A DNA stretch of 64,000 bases, from positions 1,426,001-1,490,000 of the forward strand of contig JAPXFQ010000899.1 of the NCBI GenBank assembly GCA_028564705.1. The letters are read 5' to 3'. Below the pieces are notes generated by a model that was not told where the DNA came from, did not search any database, and saw nothing but the letters and a program-made list of their open reading frames with translations. The position numbers and the translations under genes are program-made. Origin of the DNA: Apricaphanius iberus (Eukaryota > Chordata > Actinopteri > Cyprinodontiformes > Aphaniidae). How positions within the stretch are numbered: position 1 is the stretch's first letter; every line of letters begins with the position of its first letter. Below, piece by piece: positions 57,181-64,000 of the stretch.

Positions 57181-57890
57181 GAGTCCTGGCTACAAGCTAT
57201 GTGAGAGGAGGAGAGGTGAGTCAGATCAAAACGTAGAGATACAGTTTGCATCAGGTCTGCCTGGATAAAGCTGCGAACAGAAAGTCTGAGTTCCTCTGTT
57301 GATTCTTTATTTCTCAACAGCAGCTGTGTTCATCTCTCCAACTGCTCTCCTTCCCTCTCGCTCCCTTCCAGCTGCCATGTGGGATGTGATGATGCTCGGC
57401 GTCTGTTCTTGGAGGTGCCGGTATTTTTGTGCTGCTACAGAAATAGTGTCAAAGTTGTAGCGTATATTGTGGGGGTGGGATCCTGGGGAGGGCTGGGACG
57501 GCTTGAGATATAAGGCTCTGAAGCCATCGTACAGACAGGAGGGAGACCAGGGAGGATTGCGTAAGTTGGCTCGCTTGGCAGTAAATTTAGCCTGGGTTTG
57601 CTCACGCATAAATTTTGATGAGCGATGCTATCTCAGGCGTCAGAGCCGCAGTATTTTAGGATGTGAGTGTGTTTGGGGTTGGGAACGCGGGGCGTTTTTA
57701 TTGTGCGTTTATTTACACGTCGTGAAGACTGAGGGCTGGTCATTTGAGATGCAAAGAGCACTATTTGCATCCACATTATTCACCTCCCCGCTTCGCTCTG
57801 CTCTGTGTTCCTCATCATGTTGTTGCTATTTATCATCTCAAAGGCAGATTGCTGTAAACAGTGGGTGACCACAGAAACACGCAATGATGT
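57181..57890. promoter_or_regulatory. Unique-looking GC-richer island, candidate regulatory
   Basis: Composition and motif content stand out from the flanks. A perfect inverted pair GATGCAAA / TTTGCATC at 57748-57755 and 57764-57771, with an 8-bp spacer, forms two POU octamer-like sites. Open frames on both strands (57467-57868 plus, 57307-57609 minus) lack family motifs. Confidence 0.25.
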
Positions 57891-58329
57891 AACATCTCAC
57901 CAAAACTCTTTTACTAGGCCAACCTTATAACTTGCTACAAGTTGTTGAGGTTATTCTCAACGCATAGTGGCAGCAGCAGAATATTTTACTTGACCTCTTC
58001 AGATATTTATCTTGTCCGTTTTGATGCATAGAGGTTTGTTTTTAAAATTCAAAATATAAAATAGTTTGTTGGATTTGATGATAAAAGAATACCAATCAAG
58101 CAAAAAAAATGCTAAAATACTTTTACTGCATCTTCTGCTTCTGTGAGAAAAATGTAACATTAATAAGACTATAAGTTTAAAAAAAACCTGCGCAAATGTT
58201 TCAAACTCCTCCTAATACTCTAACACCTTTGTTCTAAGTAATCAGACTTTCCTCAAGTGATGTTAATCAACAATAATGGTTCCTGATATGGCTCACCACC
58301 CAGAGTGTCAATCAAACAGGGGCAGCACA
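57891..58329. other. AT-rich intergenic DNA, nothing recognised
   Basis: No supported gene or repeat. Confidence 0.35.
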
Positions 58330-58790
58330 TACCATAACATTTTTTTGTTAAAGCACATTTAAAAACGGCAATGAGAGCTGATCAAAGTGCTGTGAAATAA
58401 CAGAAAACCAAAGGAAATTAATTTTAAAAAAACAACAAAAAAACAAGCATATGAATAAAACATAAGTAAGCAAAAATAGGCCCTAAAAGCTTCAGAGTAG
58501 AAGTGCGTCTTCAAACGAGACTTGAACACTTGGATAGTTGAAGAAAGTCTGACATCCAGGGGAAGGTCGTTCCGTAATTTTGGGGCACAAATTGAGAAGG
58601 TACATTCACCACAGATTTTACAGTGCAGTCTCGGGATCTGTGTTAAGTGCTGGTTAGCTGAGCGCAAGGACCAGCCCGGTGTATACGGGGTGAGAAGCTC
58701 TGAAATATATGGAGGAGCCAAGCCATTCAATGCCTTAAAGACGAACAGTAGAATTTTAAAACGTATCCAGAAAGTTCACAGGGAGTAATA
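58330..58790 (-). mobile_element. L2/Rex1-like LINE C-terminal fragment, minus strand
   Basis: On the minus strand from about 58785, ALNGLAPPYISELLTPYTPG and SLRSANQ lead to FSICAPKLRNDLPLDVR and VFKSRLKTHFYSEAF (down to about 58490). This is the standard C-terminus of the L2-type LINE protein. The 3' non-coding part follows to about 58330. The frame is open for 123 codons, but only the end of the protein is present. Confidence 0.85.
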
Positions 58791-59028
58791 AAAGCATGAA
58801 TCACTGTCTCAACATGGCGCCATTTCAAGATGGGTTTTAATTTGGAAAGACATCTCAGCTGATAAAACACGATTTAACAATCTGATTTACACGTGAATCC
58901 ATTTTTAAAGCAAAGTCCATGTTTACACCGAGATTAGAAACTGTTTGACTAACATTGAGGGGAAAACAGATGGACCAAGGGCGGAGGAAGCTGAACAATG
59001 GGGAGTAAAACCAATTAGCTCATTCTTA

Positions 59029-59574
59029 GGCAATGTGTCCACATGTAGCCAGGGGTTTTTAAAAACAAAGATTTTCCTCCGCTCCTTGAAAAAAAAATCT
59101 CCATCCACACGTATCCGGATAAACTGTTTTTTTCATTACATTTAGAGATGTGGCAAACCAGTAGGGGGCAGTAGTTCTCCCAAATCCTATCGCCTCAAAG
59201 TAACTTCCTATCCTGAGTACACAGCAGTCAAACAGCTTGTAAAAGCAAGCAAGAAAAACACGCTTTAACAGTGGATGATACCAACACAGCTCTGAGGGCA
59301 TAAATGCTGTTTTTGAGACTAAACACAGGTCACACAAAGTGAAGTTTGAGCATTTTTTGTCACAGATAGTGACGTTACGGCTCTTAAAACTTTGTTTTCA
59401 ACCTTCCACGCACACATACTGAAAACAGAGAAAACGCAAATCTCCACTTTGGCCAGAGTTTTTAAAAAGATTCGTTTTTGGTGCCGAAAATCTCCTGTTA
59501 CGTGTGGATGACAGGCCGAACCGTAGAACAATATCTCAGTTTTGTGAGATACCCGGCTACGTTTGGACAGGGCC
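59029..59574. mobile_element. MITE with GGCCCTGTCCACACGTAGCC-type ends
   Basis: The left end GGCAATGTGTCCACATGTAGCC and the inverted right end GGCCCTGTCCAAACGTAGCC form imperfect terminal repeats that continue for about 60 bp. Subterminal blocks 'tttttaaaaacaaagatttt' (59056) and 'gagtttttaaaaagattcg' (59456) are typical. The 546-bp element is non-coding. The target duplication is unclear. Confidence 0.7.
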
Positions 59575-60060
59575 TACGTCATTTAGCAGCAAGTCCAGGA
59601 GCGGTTGAATTGAGATGTTTGTCTACAGGGCCTACAGCGACTATAGAGCACCGTTCTGGTGAAACTCTCTCTGACTATTGCTAACCTGACCAATCACAGG
59701 CATAAGCTCTCCGTTGACGGACAGTTAGAAAATGGGGCTTGATTCCGTCCGTCTTTGCGTAGTTGACGGAGAGTCCTTGTGTCGACGGATAATGGCGCTG
59801 CATCAATCCGTCAAAACAGAGTAGTATAAACTAGGCTTCAGACTGTCCCCACCACCTGCTCCGTTTCAGTCACATGACTCCATGCTGTGTTCTCTACATT
59901 TAGCACTGATCATTCATGCATATATCAATCTGTTTATCCCATTTAATTTTTATTTTCATTTATTGCATGCTTAGAAGTATTTGTTTTTTCGGAGCCTATG
60001 TTTGCACAAAGTACTGCAGCAGTTTTCTGTTGTTGTGAATCTATTCACACATTCGAAAAT
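59575..60060. other. Intergenic DNA with an inverted 'TTGACGGA' cluster
   Basis: TTGACGGA-type units recur at 59714, 59763 and (as TCCGTCAA) 59806, suggesting an old DNA-transposon fragment. The family is not recognised. Confidence 0.3.
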
Positions 60061-60375
60061 AAACCCTTCTGATTCTGATTCTAAGCCCCGACCGACAACA
60101 GTATTTAAAATGGATGTGAGCAGCCCACTTCCTCTCAACAACAAAAATATTGAATCTCTTCCTTTATTTAAATCACAGTGTAAAACACATCTGTTGAAAC
60201 AGGCTTATTCATTTTAGGCACTCATTGTGACTGCCGTCCTGTCTACTGATTTGCTATTTGATTGTTTTGCAAATTGTTAGTCTATATACTATTAGTTCTC
60301 TGTTTTTTTCTTCCCTATAAGGTGACCTAAGGTTTTAGAAAGGCTGCTTCAAATAAAATATTTTATAATAATAAA
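60061..60375 (+). mobile_element. LINE 3' end fragment (L2-like)
   Basis: 60115-60215 encodes SSPLPLNNKNIESLPLF and KSQCKTHLLKQAYSF before a stop. It is a diverged copy of the C-terminal FK--LKTHL block of L2-type LINEs. A short 3' tail follows, ending in 'aaataaaatattttataata'. Confidence 0.55.
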
Positions 60376-62213
60376 TGTGTACGTTTTAAAGCATCTCCAA
60401 GAACTTTTACCTCAGAAGAATGAAAACTAAAAACTGACCTTCGAGCAAATGGATACTGATATGTTTAAACTTCAAATTCACACGTGAAAAACTCTGTTTA
60501 GTTAAACAAAACATTCCTTTAAGTAAATTATCTAATGTCTGACTGTAGCAACAATTGAAGAACACAAACGAGTGTTTAATTCCTGTATGTGCGTGCAGAG
60601 AGGAAAATGCACAAACATAAACCACCAAATTGCTTTCGTCAGACGTTCCTGCCTGCGTTCTTCAAATGCCCTGTAGCCAAAAAACTCGTTCCAAATTTTA
60701 TTCATAGATCAAATTCCATGCCTCCCTCTACGAATGCTTGTATACTCATCATACGTAAGTGAGGTTTAAAGAACATCGTGAGCTGTCACACAGTTTATAC
60801 GAAACCTGCTGGCTGGTTGACAAGTATGTTTGGTCATAATCCAGCTGGGATCTAATAATCAACATGTTTATGTGATTGAGGACCCTGTTCTGTGAAAAAA
60901 AAATCACAGGAGTAACAGGTTGGAGCTGCATTTGAGAAAGATTTTTTGTTCGTTTTGTGCCCAAAAGTATAAGAGAAATAAGGAGGGAAATGTGCATTTA
61001 TACTCTGCTGCTTTTAAGAGCCTAAATATAAACTTTATATGACAAAGAAAGAAGTGTTCTGGACCTATTATTTCCATTGATCTGGTAATATTTTACACTT
61101 CTACACAAAATCTAAAGGTTATAGTGTATTTATAACTAAATAAATGTAGTCAAGGAAAAGCATTTAGCTACACTAGTCATTTATAACCATTGTAGTGGGT
61201 TTCTGTGTTACACCTTTCATTATTTCCTTGTTTATGCTCTAGTTTCTGGTCATTACGAGGACGTAATATGTCCATGCCCATCTGTCTGTCTGTTAGCAAC
61301 ATACCTTAAAACGTTCTGGACAAATTTCTATGAAACTGTCAGGAAATGACCTCAATGAGAAAATAAGAAAAAAAACTGGTTAAATTTTGTGGTTGATTGG
61401 ACACAAAGCGTATTTCCACCCACTGACCAGCGGTCCTAACCACCACTCCTCTCCAGTGTCAGAGAGCTCACAAGCAGCAGTCCTCATGCAGCAGCCTATG
61501 GTGGGAGCATTTGCACAGCAAATTAAATGCAGATGCGCGTTACATGAATCTCTCCTCTCTGCTGGAAGAGCACAGCAGCAGCACAAACACAGCCATGTGT
61601 CTTATTGACAGACATTTTATAGAAAAAAGAACCTAAAGTTAGAATTAAATTAAAAAAAAACATGGGATTGGGGTGAGTGGCCCTGACAGAAATCTCTAAG
61701 TGCTTTTCTTTTAAGTTCCTTCTTTACATTTGGCTCAGTTTTTCTAGCGTTTCCTTTGATCAGTGTTGCGTCTTGGTTATTGTTTTTTTCCTCTTCAGCT
61801 CTATTCAAGTTCAGCCTGCCTGCCTGGTCACCTCTCACAGCTACACCCTGTTCCCAGTAGTGTATAAGCCACTCACTTTCTGTTACACACTGCTGGTTCC
61901 TCTATTGCTCCCATTACACCCATACCTGTTCCTTATCTTGATTTCCTTTATGCTAACACTGGAAGTTTAATTGTTATTCTCAGTAAAGTATCTTGATTAT
62001 ATCTCCTGTCCCTATTTTGCCTGCATATTGGGTCCAATGACAGTGCCGATGCAACCTGATCTAGAAAGAAAAAAAAATGTATATGTTGGACCAATTATGT
62101 AAAGTAGTGCATGATACTGGTATAGAAGGGAAGCGAGAGCATTAATCAAAGAAGTAGCCAAGCAGTCAATAGTAACTTTGGAGCTGGCATTTATTAGACA
62201 GATAACTCTTAAC
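60376..62213. other. Intergenic DNA with minor repeat debris
   Basis: 61280-61350 ('tctgtctgtctgttagcaac' with 'tctatgaaactgtcaggaaa') resembles a widespread fish repeat of unknown family. 61400-61610 is somewhat GC-richer and open on both strands without family motifs. Nothing else was recognised. Confidence 0.3.
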
Positions 62214-62995
62214 CAGTGGGGGGTACTAACTAGTTACATTTACTCAGTTACATTTACTTGAGTAACCTTTTGGGAAAAAAAAACTTTTGGAATAGATTTA
62301 CTAGACCGTACTTTTAACTTTTACTTGAGTAATATTTTTATGAAGTATCAATACTTTAATAACTTTATTGAATAAAACTTTATATTGAAGAGTGACTAAA
62401 ATTATTTTCCATCTGGTGAGGCCGCTGTGCCATCTGGAGGTTGAATGGGGTTAACTTACCCTGGTCTAACGTGTGTATAGTTTGATGATAAACAAATGCA
62501 TTTGCTTGATGTTGGTTGTTTTATGTTTTGAATGTGCTTCCAGGGAGGGGGACTACCAATGGAAATTAGCTTTCAAGCTACAATCAGTTATATTTATATT
62601 TGCTCTGCAAATGTCCCTCTATAATAAATAAAGGTCATTATTATTATTATTAATATTATATATTACTTACTGTAGTGTTGGTTTAATTAGTTTTACTTTG
62701 AAAAAGATTCATCTGGAAAAAAATTTCTTCTGGGCAAATTTGTTCTACAATTATGTCATGTATTTCTGTTTTTTTAGTCGGTAAAATGTGAAGATAAATT
62801 TACATTTTTGTTCAGTATATATAATTTTTAAATAATAAGTAATCAATACTTGAGTTGCCTTTTTACCAAATACTTTTTGTACTTTAAAAATATATATTTT
62901 TGTATAACTACTTTTTACTTATACTTAAGTAAAACTATGTTGAAGTAGTGAAACTTTTAATAGGGGGCAATCTTTGGATACTCTTTCCACCTCTG
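62214..62995. mobile_element. hAT-like non-autonomous element (CAGAGGTGG ends)
   Basis: The left end CAGTGGGGGGTACTAACTAG and right end ...CTCTTTCCACCTCTG are inverted versions of CAGAGGTGGxxAGTA, with matching 'ttacttgagtaa' and 'ttatacttaagtaaaa' subterminal blocks. The 782-bp interior has no transposase. Flanks match at only 5 of 8 positions, so the duplication is weak. Confidence 0.7.
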
Positions 62996-63184
62996 CTCTG
63001 GAAAAGCTCAGGTGGGAAAATCTGAAACATCTATGGAAGAGTAATATAAAGATCCCATGTAGAGGAAACTGTGAACACACAGAATAAGTTACCTTGATCA
63101 TAAGAGACCAAGGTTGAATTTTTTTTGGCCAGCAAAAAAATATATATATATCTGTGTTTCAAATCTAACACGGCAAATTACGCT

Positions 63185-63745
63185 GAAAACACCCCCCTGT
63201 CTGGAGTTTATAGAAAGATGGGTGGAACTACATACTGGGAAGTCCAAGAAGAAACTCTGCTAGAGGCAATCAAATACTTGACACTGCAGTGGAAGTTCAC
63301 CTTCCACCAAAGCAATGATCCAAAACATACAGTCAGAGCTACAATGGAGAGGTTCAAATCCTATGTTAAGAAAGGAAATTTATTATTCACTGACTTTGCA
63401 CTCTTGAATTATTGTGCAAAGAATAAAGGCCCAAAAAATGTCAGTTTCTTGATTTGCGACGCTGGTAGAGACATACCCCAAAAAAGATTCATAGCTGTTA
63501 ATGCAGTAAAATGATTCTAAGGATCAGGTGTGCTGAACACTAATACATGCAATTTGGGGTTTTATTTGTAAAAAATAAATCAAAATAAAATAAAACCATG
63601 TATAATGTTCCTTCCTCTTCACAGTTCTTTGCTACTTTGTGTTGGGCTATAACAATAAATTCCAATAATTAAAAAAAAACATTAGCTGTCTAGTGATGAC
63701 ACAACAAAATATGAAAAAGTTCAAAGGGTATCCACACCGTGGTAA
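63185..63745 (+). mobile_element. Tc1-like transposon, 3' half
   Basis: The + strand frame at 63200-63400 contains VYRKMGGTTYWEVQEETLLEA, then LQWKFTFHQSNDPKHTVRATMERF, the second catalytic Asp block of Tc1 transposase. The DDE Glu block is lost: the sequence jumps to the C-terminal region. The 3' terminal repeat 'tggggttttatttgtaaaaa' and 'gggtatccacac' follow to about 63742. The start and left terminus are absent. Confidence 0.75.
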
Positions 63746-64000
63746 AGTACCATAGGTGTGTCCCGAGGTGATCCATCTGCTTTCAGCACCGTGCTGGAAC
63801 TGAAACATGGGTGCCGTGATGCTGGGAGGTGAAGATGGACCCAGACGGATTGAAAGTTTGGAGAATTAGATTGAACCTCCGACACGCTGGAGGACACCAA
63901 AGAGGTGTCAGAGCAAAGATGAGAATTAAGGCGGAATAAATGTGTTGAGAAGAGGGAAAGGATACGATGAGGAGCAGAGAGGTGAGCGGTGTGTAGGTGG
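63746..64000. other. GC-richer end of window, nothing recognised
   Basis: A purine-rich, more GC-balanced stretch begins after the Tc1 end and runs to the window edge. It could be the start of a new gene region, but no exon could be supported. Confidence 0.3.

Noticed and set aside
57307..57609. 100-codon minus-strand open frame with protein-like residues
   Set aside because: No recognisable family, no partner exons, and an open frame on the opposite strand as well.
52300..64000. ACTN4 expected next to CAPN12 as in human
   Set aside because: No spectrin-repeat or actinin EF-hand exons were seen on either strand in this stretch.

Overview
The window is vertebrate nuclear DNA, almost certainly from a teleost fish. 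The evidence is split genes with GT-AG introns, an AT-rich background, and a dense load of typical fish repeats: Tc1-like transposons of several subfamilies, hAT-type MITEs, L2/Rex1-like LINE tails and tRNA-derived SINEs. The SINE at 47.8 kb resembles percomorph types, but this is only a weak hint. There are no bacterial-type operons, CRISPR arrays or rRNA genes.

Only two protein-coding genes can be supported, both on the + strand. The first, at 5.6-7.3 kb, is the large last coding exon of a BCL11-family zinc-finger gene, best matched to ZNF296. Its upstream exon(s) were not found and probably lie before the window. The second, at 34.25-52.3 kb, is a complete classical calpain, best matched to CAPN12. 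It has 22 coding exons that join in frame to 719 residues. Human ZNF296 and CAPN12 both lie on 19q13, so the pair suggests a segment of conserved linkage. One is a transcription-factor-type protein and the other a cytosolic cysteine protease; nothing suggests that they work in one pathway.

Layout: 1-2.1 kb is pyrimidine-rich, with clustered transcription-factor-like motifs. 2.1-5.6 kb holds a nearly full-length decayed Tc1 element and a second Tc1 remnant. 5.6-7.3 kb is znf296, followed by its probable 3' UTR. 8-34 kb is a gene desert made largely of layered transposon debris, with a few unique-looking GC-richer islands near 13.5-14.4, 17.2-17.7 and 24.9-25.4 kb that may be regulatory. At 31.7-32.8 kb lies a foldback element whose inner arms are nearly identical. 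34-52 kb is capn12, whose long third intron contains a Tc1 element, a Tc1 deletion derivative and a 1.1-kb non-autonomous DNA transposon. 52-64 kb is another repeat-rich gene-poor stretch with a hAT MITE that retains a perfect 8-bp target duplication.

No undescribed multi-gene system was found. The most interesting items are the foldback element 1.4 kb upstream of capn12, a predicted 39-nt intron in capn12, a five-copy family of GATACC-rich MITEs, and short inverted transcription-factor motif pairs. Repeat family names come from recognition by eye and are not database results.
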